A stretch of 15,498 nt of DNA, taken from the NCBI GenBank assembly GCA_946480485.1, contig CAMLJW010000077.1, forward strand, positions 1 to 15,498, in the 5' to 3' direction. Positions 5,492-13,687 of this stretch are shown here, piece after piece; position 1 is the first letter of the stretch; every line of letters begins with the position of its first letter. Both the position numbers and the translations under genes were made by a program. The notes beneath the pieces were generated by a model. It worked only from the letters and a program-made list of their open reading frames with translations. It made no database searches and had not been told where the DNA came from. The stretch comes from an uncultured Streptomyces sp. (GTDB taxonomy: Bacteria > Actinomycetota > Actinomycetes > Streptomycetales > Streptomycetaceae).

Positions 5492-8400
5492 CGACATCGA
5501 GATCAGAGTCAAAGTCGCCAACAACACGGCGACCGGGCTCGCCGCCGTCAACCGCTCCCTCAACCGGCTCCGCGACGAAGCCAACGACGCTGGCCGTGGG
5601 CTGGACGGCTTGGCAGCCCGGGCGACAGCAGCGTCGGTGGCGCTGCGCGCGCTGAAGGACTCCGCGCAGGACGCCTCCCGCGCTCTGCGGTCGCTGAACA
5701 CCGCGGCGAGGAACGCGGACGGACGCATGTCCACGATGTCGGACCGGTCTCGTGCGCTGCGGCGGGACACCGACGATCTCGACGGCAGCATGCGCAGCCT
5801 CACCACGACCATGGGCGGTCTGCGCGGCAACAACGGCCGCCTGAACGCTAGCTTCGGTAACTCCGGCGACTCGATGCAGAAGCTGAAGGCGGCAGCAATC
5901 GCCCTGTCTCCGGCGCTGATCCCGATCGCCGCCGCCGCGGCGCCATTTGCCGCAGGCCTCGGTGCTGCGGCGGCTTCCGTCGCCGCGTTCGGCGCGGCAA
6001 TCGGCCGTCAGGTCGCAGCGATGTCGAAGGCCACGGAAGCGGAGAAGAAGTACAAGGACGCGGTGAAGGAGCACGGCGGGGCGGGCTCGGAGGAGGCTGC
6101 GAAGGCTGCCCGTGAACTGCAGATCGCGCTGGCGGACATGCCTGCGGCCACGCAGCAGGCAGCAGCGGGCTTGATGGTGTTCAAGGAGACCTATAAGTCC
6201 TGGTCTGACAGTCTGGCCGGGGACACCATGCCCGTGGTCACGAAGTCGTTCGCGTTGTTCGGCGCGATGCTGCCGCGCCTGACGCCGCTCGTACGCGGCA
6301 CGTCGGAGCAGCTGGACCGGCTGATGAATGTGGCGGCTGGCGGGATCCAGTCGGCCGGGTTCGAGCGGTTCATGCAGTCGTTCTCGGAGTTCGCGTCAGG
6401 TGCTCTGTCGCGGGCAACGACCGGGCTCGTGAAGTTCTCTCAGGCCCTGGATGCGGGGAAGGTCGGCGGGGGGCTGCATGAGTTCATGCAGTTCGTTCGG
6501 GAGACCGGGCCGCTCGTCGGTGAGACGCTCCGCAATCTCGGTGAGGCGCTGGGGAATCTGGTTGTCGCCGCGTCGGATACGGGTGTCGGCGTCCTGACTG
6601 TGGCGAATGCGCTCGCGAAGTTGGTGAACGCGGTCCCGTCGGCAGCCCTGTCGGCGTTTGTGCAGCTGTACGCGGCGCTGAAGCTGGTGAAGGTCGGGAT
6701 AGCCGGGGTGGCGGCTGTGGCTTCCTCTCGTGCGGCGGCCGGGGTGGCTGCGTTCGTTCGGGCTGCGCAGTTCGGTGGTGTCGCTTCGGCGATCTCGGGT
6801 GTGACGCAGCGGATGAGCACGCTGCAGAAGGTCGGCGGTTCGCTGGGTGTTCTGGGTGTCGCGGCGTTGGGGATCAACGAGTTGGCGAAGGCGTCGCGGG
6901 GTGCGCCGCCGGATGTGGACCGGCTGTCGGATTCGCTGAAGTCCCTTGCGGCGACGGGCAAGTTCACGGGTGAGCTGAGGTCCACCTTCGGGGACATAGA
7001 TGGGTTCATCGCGAAGCTCGATCAGCTTGATCAGAGCACGAAGGAACTCGACACCGCGAAGCCGTTTCTGGACCTGGCGCCTGGCGGGCCGATTGTGGAG
7101 AAGCTGGCGGGGAAGGTCGATGACCTCGTCAACGGGACGAAGAGTCTGGGGGCGACGAAGGACGACTTCAAGGCGCTCGACGAGACGTTCGCATCGATGG
7201 TGAAGACCGGCCACGCGAAGATTGCAGCCCAGGACTTCGCAAAGCTCGAGGCCGCGATGCGGAAGAACGGCCGTTCCACCGAGTACATCAACTCTGCGTT
7301 CTCCCGGTACAAGGAGAAGGTGGCTGCCCTCAAGGACGAGCAAGATCTGGCCGCGCGCGGGATGGGTATCTTCGGTGATCAGGCTCTGGCGGTGCAGGGC
7401 AAGCTGGACGCACAGAAGGGCGCGGCGGACGGCCTGAGGGCGAGCATCCTGGCGCTGAACGAGGTCAATCGGTCGGCGTATGACGCGCAGATCGGTTTTG
7501 AGGCGTCCCTCGACAGTTTGACCGCTTCGTTCAAGGAGCACGGGGCGACGCTCAACCTGGACACGGAGGCGGGCCGGGCGAACGCTACGGCGATGTCGCA
7601 GGCGGCGAAATCGCAGGATGAGCTGATCGCCACGGGGCTGGCGGCGGGTGAGTCGCTGGGGTCGATGACGGGGAAGTCGCAGAAGCTCCGCGGCGAGATG
7701 ATGCGGCTGGCTGTGGAGGCGTTCGGGGGGAACAAGAAGGCGGCGACGGAGTACGTCAACACGCTGCTGGGTGTGCCGTCCGAGATCAAGACGCTGGTCA
7801 AGGCGGAGCGTGCGGAAGCCATCACCGGGCTGAAGGATGTTCAGGCGGCGATCAAGCGGACGCCCGGTGCGAAGAGCATCAAGGTTGACACGCTGAACGG
7901 TGCGGCGATCAAGGCGTTGGAGGCTGTGGGGCTGAAGACGAAGCGCCTCCCGGACGGGCGTACCCAGGTGTTCACCGCGAACGGGAAGTCGCTGGGCAGC
8001 ATCGGCGCGGTGGCGAGGGCCTTGAGCCGCCTGAACGGCAAGACAGCCAATACGTACACGACGCACCACGTCAGGACGAAGTACTCCACCCAGTACGACA
8101 GCAACATGGCGAAGTCGTTCCGCAAGGCCAGCGGCGGCCCCATCCGCCTTGCGGGCGGCGGCAATCCGGGGGGACGCATCGCGGGGCCGGGCACGAGCAC
8201 ATCGGACTCGATTCCGGCGATGCTCTCCGACGGCGAGTGGGTCATTCGGGCAGCCGCCGTGGCGAAGTATGGCGACGCGTTCATGAACGCCGTCAACACT
8301 GGCCGCTACCGCCCGTCCGGCTTCGCGAAAGGCGGTCCCACCAAGAAGCAGCAAGCGGCACGGAAGGCGGCCGAGAAAGAGCGGGAGGCCCGGAAGGCGG

Positions 8401-9491
8401 CCACGCCGGAGCTGACGATCACCCACTTCGGGCAGAAAGCGGGCTACCAGAACCCGGAGATTCGCAACCAGCTCCGGGCGCAGGACTCGATCGGCCCGCT
8501 GGTGTCGGCGCTGAACCAGTGGCGGGGCGTCATCATGAAGTCGACCCACGGCGGCACGGAACGCAGCCTGCTGCGGCGCCTCGATGCCGCAGGCGGCGCG
8601 CTGATCAAGTACCAGCGGAATCTCGACAAGGTCAACAAAAGCCTGGAGAAGGCGAAAGACAAACTCGACGACCTCAAATCGGCCGCCTCCCAACTCAGCA
8701 GCGGTGTGAAGTCGGGGATCCTGTCCGGCGCGAACATCACCCGCGCCGCCGGGGCAGAGGACTCCCGGCTCACCATCAATACCCTCCTGTCGCAGATGAC
8801 GGGCAGCGCAGCGAACTCGAAACAGTTCGCATCCATGCTCAAGCAGCTGAAGGGGCGCGGCCTGCGCGGCGATCTGATCGAGCAGATCGCCGAGGCCGGT
8901 ATCGAGGGCGGCGGGATGGAGACCGCGGCGGCAGTCCTCGGCGGCGGCAAGGAGCCGATTCGGCGGTTGAACGAGCTGCAGAAGCAGATCACAGCGAACG
9001 CGAAAGCAGCGGGGTCGACGGCGGCGGACGCCATGTACGGGGTCGGGCTCAAGGCCGCGGAAGGCTTGGTGAAGGGGCTTACGTCTCAGCAGAACCGCAT
9101 CGAGGCAACGATGTTGATCATTGCTAAGTCCATGGAGAAGTCCATCAAGAAGGCGCTGGGTATCCGTTCTCCGTCGAAGGTGATGGAGCCGGTCGGCGAG
9201 TTCTCCATGCGGGGCGTCGAGGTCGGTTGGTCGAAGCGGCTCGCCAAGGGCCACACCATGCTGTCGGGGAAGACCCCTGCGTGGGCGTCGATGCTCAACG
9301 CGCCCCGCGCCGGGACGGCCGGCCCTGCGGCGGCCGGGCCCGCAGCGCCCGCCAGTAGTGCGGGGGCACGGCCGATCGTGCTGAACGTGTCCTTGGCCGG
9401 CCGGGAGTTCGGACAGATCTGGGTGGACGTCGGCCGTAAGGAAGTCAGTACGCGCGGTGGCCTGCGGGCGACGCTTGGAGGGATGGACTGA
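5484..9491 (+). CDS. Tape measure protein
   Basis: Encodes 1335 aa, the longest gene here. It starts at GTG 5484, overlapping the chaperone stop, behind GAGGGGG at 5468-5474. Residues 1-125 are coiled coil (VAAVNRSLNRLRDEAND, LKDSAQDASRALRSL). Hydrophobic stretches lie at about 137-174 (ALIPIAAAAAPFAAGLGAAA), 385-425 and 451-469. About 892-922 is the Gly-rich motif GGRIAGPGTSTSDSIPAMLSDGEWVI. A second coiled coil runs about 1027-1070. The C-terminal KKALGIRSPSKVMEPVGEF at about 1220-1238 is a common tape-measure ending. I see no lysozyme, amidase or peptidase domain. Tape measures set tail length and leave with the DNA; at roughly 0.15 nm per residue the tail would be about 200 nm. Codons are notably G-ending from about 6200 to 8000, which suggests a mosaic origin. 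Confidence 0.92.
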   Translation: MGNDIEIRVKVANNTATGLAAVNRSLNRLRDEANDAGRGLDGLAARATAASVALRALKDSAQDASRALRSLNTAARNADGRMSTMSDRSRALRRDTDDLDGSMRSLTTTMGGLRGNNGRLNASFGNSGDSMQKLKAAAIALSPALIPIAAAAAPFAAGLGAAAASVAAFGAAIGRQVAAMSKATEAEKKYKDAVKEHGGAGSEEAAKAARELQIALADMPAATQQAAAGLMVFKETYKSWSDSLAGDTMPVVTKSFALFGAMLPRLTPLVRGTSEQLDRLMNVAAGGIQSAGFERFMQSFSEFASGALSRATTGLVKFSQALDAGKVGGGLHEFMQFVRETGPLVGETLRNLGEALGNLVVAASDTGVGVLTVANALAKLVNAVPSAALSAFVQLYAALKLVKVGIAGVAAVASSRAAAGVAAFVRAAQFGGVASAISGVTQRMSTLQKVGGSLGVLGVAALGINELAKASRGAPPDVDRLSDSLKSLAATGKFTGELRSTFGDIDGFIAKLDQLDQSTKELDTAKPFLDLAPGGPIVEKLAGKVDDLVNGTKSLGATKDDFKALDETFASMVKTGHAKIAAQDFAKLEAAMRKNGRSTEYINSAFSRYKEKVAALKDEQDLAARGMGIFGDQALAVQGKLDAQKGAADGLRASILALNEVNRSAYDAQIGFEASLDSLTASFKEHGATLNLDTEAGRANATAMSQAAKSQDELIATGLAAGESLGSMTGKSQKLRGEMMRLAVEAFGGNKKAATEYVNTLLGVPSEIKTLVKAERAEAITGLKDVQAAIKRTPGAKSIKVDTLNGAAIKALEAVGLKTKRLPDGRTQVFTANGKSLGSIGAVARALSRLNGKTANTYTTHHVRTKYSTQYDSNMAKSFRKASGGPIRLAGGGNPGGRIAGPGTSTSDSIPAMLSDGEWVIRAAAVAKYGDAFMNAVNTGRYRPSGFAKGGPTKKQQAARKAAEKEREARKAATPELTITHFGQKAGYQNPEIRNQLRAQDSIGPLVSALNQWRGVIMKSTHGGTERSLLRRLDAAGGALIKYQRNLDKVNKSLEKAKDKLDDLKSAASQLSSGVKSGILSGANITRAAGAEDSRLTINTLLSQMTGSAANSKQFASMLKQLKGRGLRGDLIEQIAEAGIEGGGMETAAAVLGGGKEPIRRLNELQKQITANAKAAGSTAADAMYGVGLKAAEGLVKGLTSQQNRIEATMLIIAKSMEKSIKKALGIRSPSKVMEPVGEFSMRGVEVGWSKRLAKGHTMLSGKTPAWASMLNAPRAGTAGPAAAGPAAPASSAGARPIVLNVSLAGREFGQIWVDVGRKEVSTRGGLRATLGGMD

Positions 9492-12400
9492 TGGCGTTTC
9501 CCGATACGATCCTGCCGCTCCGGGTCGACCTCTCCCTCGACGGCACCACCTGGACCGACGTCACCTCGGATGTGCGCGGCGAGCAGCAGGTCCGCATCAC
9601 CCGTGGCCGTTCCGACTGGGGGCAGCAGGTTGATGCAGGCCGGTGTTCGCTGGTGTTGGGCAACACGGATGGCCGGTACTCGCCGCGGAACCCTGAGGGC
9701 GCGTATTACGGGCAGATCGGCCGGAACACGCCTTTGCGTGTGAGCGTGAACACGGGGTCGGTGGCGCTGGACCTGCCGGGCGGCGCAGGAGATTACGCGT
9801 CGACCCCGGATGCTGCCGCCCTCGACATCACTGGGGACATCGACGTCCGGATCGACGCGACGCTAGCGAACTGGGTCTTGCCGGACTACCCCTCGTCCGG
9901 GCAGTTGGACTTGCCCCGCACCGAGCTGATAGCCAAGCGGGCGGCCGGGCAGATCTCCTGGGCCCTGTACATCGCAAAGAGCCGCCCGCACTTCGAGTGG
10001 TCCACCGACGGATCCACAGCGAACTTCGTCCGATCCTCCTACGACCTGCCCCTGACCGCCTCCGGGCGTCTCGCCATACGGGTGGCGCTGGACGTCAACA
10101 ACGGCGCGGGCGGCTATCACATCGCTTTCTACACGGCGCCGACAATCGACGGGCCGTGGACCGAGCTGGATTCCGGTGACGTGGGTGGCGGCACTACGTC
10201 GATCTTCAGTAGCACCGCGAGTCTGAAGATCGGTGACGCGACTGAGACGACCACGTGGAATCCTGCGCTGGGTATCGTGCACGCGGCTGAGGTGTACGAC
10301 GGGATCGGCGGCACCCTCGTCGCGGCCCCGGATTTCACCGCCCAAACCTCTGGCACCACCAGCTTCGCGGACTCGGCGGGCCGGACGTGGACACTGGCCG
10401 GGAACACGGAGATCACCAACCGCAAGACGCGGTTCGTCGGAGAGGTCGCCTCGTGGACGCCCCGCTGGGAAACCGGCGGCATGGACGTGGTGACCGAGGT
10501 GGAGGCCGCCGGAGTTTTGCGCCGCCTCGGGCAGGGCGCGGTCCCCGTCAAAAGCCCCTTCTACCGCGAGTTCACCTCGGCCGGACGGGTGGACACGGGG
10601 ATCGTCGCGTACTGGCCGATGGAGGACGGCGCCGAGGCCACGTCGCTCGCCTCCGCCTACGACGGCCACCCTGCCATGAAGATCACCGGCACCGTCACCC
10701 CAGGCGCCTACTCGGACTGGGTGGCCTCCAACGCGATCCCCACGATCGGTACAGGCTCGCTGAAGGTATCGGTGCCGTCATACGAGGTCACCTCCGGCGT
10801 GACCAGGCTGGGGTTCTTCGCGAAGGTTCCGGCGGCCGGGGTGGTGTCGACACAGCGCCTGATGTCGCTGTCGCAAACGGGCACGGCCCACGTCTGGTCG
10901 GTGTACGTCAACACATCGGGAAACCTGGCGGTGCGCGCCTACGACAATGAAGGCACCCAGATCCACGACTCCGGGTTCGGCTCGGACAGCATCAACGGCC
11001 TCGAAAAGTACGTTGTCCTCGCCCTCGCGCAGGACGGCGCGGACGCCGACTACACGCTGCAGGTCGTGGACATCGCGGACTCCCTCGCCACCGCGGTCCC
11101 CGACGACACGTACACGTCGTTCACGATCACAGACACCGTCACCTCGTACACCACCAGTCGGGTCACCCAGATCCGGTTCGGTGAGGACGGCGCAATGAAC
11201 TCGACCGTGCTCGGGCATCTCGCTGTCGGTAACACCAGCACATCGTTCAACGCGACAGCGGGCCTGATCGTCGGCTGGAACGCCGAAGAGGCCCCCTCGC
11301 GGATCTCCCGCATCGGCGGCGAGGAAGGCATCCACTGCTACGCCACCGGCCCGGGTGACGAGCAGTGCGGACCTCAGCCGAGCGGCACGGCACTGGACAT
11401 CATGCGAACCGTTGGCGATGTCGACGAGGGCATCCTCGCCGAGCTGCGGCCCGTGCTGGGGATCCGGCATGTGACCCGCGCCAGCATGTACAACCAGGAT
11501 GCGACGCTGACCCTCGACTACACCGGGTCAGATGGACTGGTCACGCCGCTGGACCCCGTGGATGACGACCAGGCCGTCACCAACGACGTCACCGTGCAGC
11601 GTGACGGCGGATCCTCGGCCCGCGCCACCCTCGATGAAGGCGCGCTGTCGACGCAAACCCCACCGGACGGCATCGGTTTGTACGACACGTCGTACACGCT
11701 GAATCTGCTGGACGACACCCAGCCCGCCCACCATGCCGGGTGGCGGCTGCACCTGGGCACGTGGGACGAGACCCGCTTCCCGCAGGTGTCGGTGAACCTG
11801 GCGAACGCGCCGGCCAGCATCGAGAACGCCGCGGCGGTGGATGTCGGCTCGCGGATCCAGATTGCTAATCCGCCGGTGTGGCTGCCGCCGGACACGCTGG
11901 ATCTTCTGGTGCAGGGCTACAGCGAGTTGATGGACCAGTTCACGTGGACGATCTCCTACAACTGCACCCCGGCCGGGCCGTTCAACGTAGCCACGGAAGG
12001 CGACGCCCTGTACAACCGGGCAGACACCGAGGGCGCCCAGCTGGCGGAGGCGCTCACCACCACGGAGACGGGCGTGGATGTCCTGACGACGTCGGGCCCG
12101 GTGTGGACGACAGACGCCGGGGAAATGCCGTTCTCCGTCCGGGTGGGTGGTGAGGTCATGTCGGTGACCGCCTGCACCTCCGCGGCGAAGGACGACTTCT
12201 CCACCAACCAGACCGACAGCTGGGGCAGCGCGGACATCGGCGGGACCTGGACCAACTCCGGCGGCGCAGCCGGGAATTTCGACGTGGCCGGAGGTGTCGG
12301 CACGCACACCATGACCTCGGTCAATGTCTCGCGTAGGTCCTCGCTGACGGCACCTCATGCGGATTTCGACATCTACGTGGACATCGCCTCCAGTCAACTG

Positions 12401-12895
12401 GCCACGGGAGACACAATCTGGGGCGGTCCCATGGCCCGGTATGCCGACCTCGACAACCTGTACATGACCCGTGTCAGTTTCACTACCTCGCAGACGATCC
12501 AGTTCACCATCCGCAAACGGGTGGCTGGGGTTGAGACGCAGCTGGGTTCGACCTTCACGACCGGGCTGACTCATGTCGCCGGAACGTACTACCAGGTGCG
12601 CTTCCAGGGCTCGGGGACGTCACTGAGGGCGAAGGTGTGGCAGGTCGGCGACCTTGAGCCGGGCCCGTGGCATGTCGAGACGACGGACTCCTCGCTCACG
12701 GCCGCCGGGTCGGTCGGTGTCCGCTCGATCCTCGGATCGGCCAACACAAACGTTAACCCGACGGTGAATTACGACAATTTCGAACTGGTCAACCCCCAGA
12801 CCTTCACCGTGACCCGCAGCTCGAACGGCGTCACCAAAACACATACAGCGGGCACGGATGTGCGGCTCGCCTATCCGGCGTACGCGGCCCTTTAG
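9491..12895 (+). CDS. Multidomain tail-tip (minor tail) protein with LamG-like domains
   Basis: Encodes 1134 aa. ATG 9491 shares one base with the tape measure stop and follows GGAGG. By residue: 1-90 is an N-terminal tip/Dit-like region (RGRSDWGQQVDAGRCSL, DGRYSPRNPEG, IGRNTPLRV); 92-312 is a LamG-like domain starting LPGGAGDYAS; 313-370 is a linker (VGEVASWTPRWETGG); 371-595 is a second LamG-like domain starting YWPMEDGAEA; 596-897 is a hub-like region (RISRIGGEEGI, LLVQGYSELMDQFTWTISYN, PFSVRVGGEVMSVT). Residues 898-1102 are a third beta-rich domain, and 1103-1134 end with TFTVTRSSNG and LAYPAYAAL. This architecture is typical of Streptomyces siphophage tip proteins. It probably forms the adsorption apparatus, with the LamG domains binding cell-wall or teichoic glycans, which is inference. 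The third beta domain appears to split a continuous C-terminal motif. Confidence 0.87.
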   Translation: MAFPDTILPLRVDLSLDGTTWTDVTSDVRGEQQVRITRGRSDWGQQVDAGRCSLVLGNTDGRYSPRNPEGAYYGQIGRNTPLRVSVNTGSVALDLPGGAGDYASTPDAAALDITGDIDVRIDATLANWVLPDYPSSGQLDLPRTELIAKRAAGQISWALYIAKSRPHFEWSTDGSTANFVRSSYDLPLTASGRLAIRVALDVNNGAGGYHIAFYTAPTIDGPWTELDSGDVGGGTTSIFSSTASLKIGDATETTTWNPALGIVHAAEVYDGIGGTLVAAPDFTAQTSGTTSFADSAGRTWTLAGNTEITNRKTRFVGEVASWTPRWETGGMDVVTEVEAAGVLRRLGQGAVPVKSPFYREFTSAGRVDTGIVAYWPMEDGAEATSLASAYDGHPAMKITGTVTPGAYSDWVASNAIPTIGTGSLKVSVPSYEVTSGVTRLGFFAKVPAAGVVSTQRLMSLSQTGTAHVWSVYVNTSGNLAVRAYDNEGTQIHDSGFGSDSINGLEKYVVLALAQDGADADYTLQVVDIADSLATAVPDDTYTSFTITDTVTSYTTSRVTQIRFGEDGAMNSTVLGHLAVGNTSTSFNATAGLIVGWNAEEAPSRISRIGGEEGIHCYATGPGDEQCGPQPSGTALDIMRTVGDVDEGILAELRPVLGIRHVTRASMYNQDATLTLDYTGSDGLVTPLDPVDDDQAVTNDVTVQRDGGSSARATLDEGALSTQTPPDGIGLYDTSYTLNLLDDTQPAHHAGWRLHLGTWDETRFPQVSVNLANAPASIENAAAVDVGSRIQIANPPVWLPPDTLDLLVQGYSELMDQFTWTISYNCTPAGPFNVATEGDALYNRADTEGAQLAEALTTTETGVDVLTTSGPVWTTDAGEMPFSVRVGGEVMSVTACTSAAKDDFSTNQTDSWGSADIGGTWTNSGGAAGNFDVAGGVGTHTMTSVNVSRRSSLTAPHADFDIYVDIASSQLATGDTIWGGPMARYADLDNLYMTRVSFTTSQTIQFTIRKRVAGVETQLGSTFTTGLTHVAGTYYQVRFQGSGTSLRAKVWQVGDLEPGPWHVETTDSSLTAAGSVGVRSILGSANTNVNPTVNYDNFELVNPQTFTVTRSSNGVTKTHTAGTDVRLAYPAYAAL
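9767..10425 (+). repeat. LamG-like domain, copy 2 (in tail-tip protein)
   Basis: Paralogous to the domain at 2618-3216: LPG-x-x-GD(F/Y)ASTPDAA-x-LDITGDID opens both, TTSIF-STA lies in the middle, GIGGT-x-VAAP follows, and (L/W)T(V/L)AGN closes both. This copy carries an extra loop, roughly residues 132-142 (VLPDYPSSGQLDLP), absent from copy 1. Confidence 0.65.
12182..12796 (+). other. Beta-rich domain inserted into the tip protein C-terminus
   Basis: Codes for residues 898-1102 of the 1134-aa protein. It begins near DDFSTNQTDSWG and ends at YDNFELVNP, a jelly-roll pattern of the type seen in secreted carbohydrate-binding domains (WTNSGG, DFDIYVDIASSQ, YMTRVSF, YYQVRFQGSG, GSVGVRSILG, VNYDNFEL). 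The flanks GGEVMSVTACTS and QTFTVTRSSNG read as one broken beta motif: in relatives I remember, VTA...SSPQTFTVTRS is continuous. Confidence 0.6.
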
Positions 12896-12905
12896 GAGGC
12901 GACTG

Positions 12906-13400
12906 ATGGCATTTACCCAGTGGGCGGCCGGGGCACGGATCACCGCGGCAAAACTGGCTGCAATGTCCCCCACGTGGTCGGCGTGGACTCCCACGTGGAC
13001 CACGGTTTCAGGGACTGCTCCGGCGTACGGAAACGCGACCGTGGACTGTAAGTACGCGCAGTCCGCTGACACGGTGTTCTTCGAGATGGAGATCACGTTC
13101 GGGTCAACATCGACCTTCGGTGATGCCGTCAATACAGCGAACTGGCGCTTCAGTCTCCCTGTAACCGCAGCAGAGACCCAGCTCATATCAGGCATGGGTG
13201 AAGTCCAGGGCAGCTCCACACCGGAACGGTGGCCAGTGCGCGCCCGTGTCGATACGACAACCACGTTTCAGGTGGAGTGCTCGGGCCGCAACTACAACAA
13301 CACCGCAAACACAAACAGCGGAATCGTGGACGCGGTGACGCCACTCACGTGGGCGTCAACGCATCGGATTCTGCTCTATGGCCACTACCAGGCCGCTTAG
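12906..13400 (+). CDS. Small tail-fibre / tip-associated protein
   Basis: Encodes 164 aa from ATG 12906, six bases after AGGAGG (12894-12899), which itself overlaps the previous stop. Residues 1-25 (FTQWAAGARITAAKLAAM) form a short helix seen at the start of many phage fibre proteins. The rest is a beta sandwich of jelly-roll type: WSAWTPTWTTVSGT, then YGNATVDCKYAQSADTVFFEMEITFGSTSTFG, WRFSLPVTA, and finally VDAVTPLTWASTHRILLYGHYQAA. The same WTxYTPTW...FG...WTFSLP...TPxTWA plan is widespread in actinophage tail proteins that decorate the tip. A receptor-binding role is plausible given its position straight after the tip protein, but it is not shown. Two Cys (38 and about 126) are present. 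Confidence 0.72.
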   Translation: MAFTQWAAGARITAAKLAAMSPTWSAWTPTWTTVSGTAPAYGNATVDCKYAQSADTVFFEMEITFGSTSTFGDAVNTANWRFSLPVTAAETQLISGMGEVQGSSTPERWPVRARVDTTTTFQVECSGRNYNNTANTNSGIVDAVTPLTWASTHRILLYGHYQAA

Positions 13401-13408
13401 GAGAACAC

Positions 13409-13672
13409 ATGCCAAACGTCGTGCAGTACCTGGATTCCATCCAATACGACGGCACCAACGCCGCACACATCTGCGGAACATGGGCGGATGTAGAACTCGC
13501 ATCGGAGGACGAGACCGGAATGGTCGTCAACATCGTCGGCGACTCGGTGGTACCGACCCCGGTCCCACTGGGCTACTGGTTGATCAAGACCAGGCCGTTC
13601 CCGAACGAGTTCACGATCAAGAGCCCTGCGCAGTACGCGGCACAGTACGTCGAACTCCCTGCCGGCGGGTGA
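13409..13672 (+). CDS. Small conserved phage protein, function unknown
   Basis: Encodes 87 aa (MPNVVQYLDSIQYDGTN...). It starts at ATG 13409, five bases after AGGAG (13399-13403). No signal peptide, membrane segment or metal motif is visible. The middle (GTWADVELASEDETGMVVNIV) and the end (GYWLIKTRPFPNEFTIKSPAQYAAQYVEL) read as a small beta domain. The G-x-W-(V/L)-(V/I)-K start and the S-P-x-x-(F/Y)-A-x-x-Y ending recur in short proteins encoded near fibre genes of many phages. It lies between the fibre-like gene and the endolysin. I would treat it as a likely minor virion or tip component of unknown role. Confidence 0.65.
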   Translation: MPNVVQYLDSIQYDGTNAAHICGTWADVELASEDETGMVVNIVGDSVVPTPVPLGYWLIKTRPFPNEFTIKSPAQYAAQYVELPAGG

Positions 13673-13687
13673 AAGAGAGATACGACC

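Noticed and set aside
6396..9254. Very long open frame (about 950 codons) on the minus strand opposite the tape measure gene
   Set aside because: High GC and strong third-position bias on the plus strand remove stop codons from one antisense frame. The translation is Arg/Leu/His-rich with no recognisable domain and no ribosome site, and the plus-strand gene is certain.
5484..9491. A wall-degrading domain within the tape measure protein
   Set aside because: I looked for HxxxD / NlpC / lysozyme-like or amidase motifs and saw none. The GPGTSTSDSIP motif is a common tape-measure element, not an active site.
12858..12905. ATG 12858 as start of the small fibre-like protein
   Set aside because: It lies inside the tip gene without a ribosome site and adds an Arg-rich stretch unlike the family. 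ATG 12906 has AGGAGG six bases before it.
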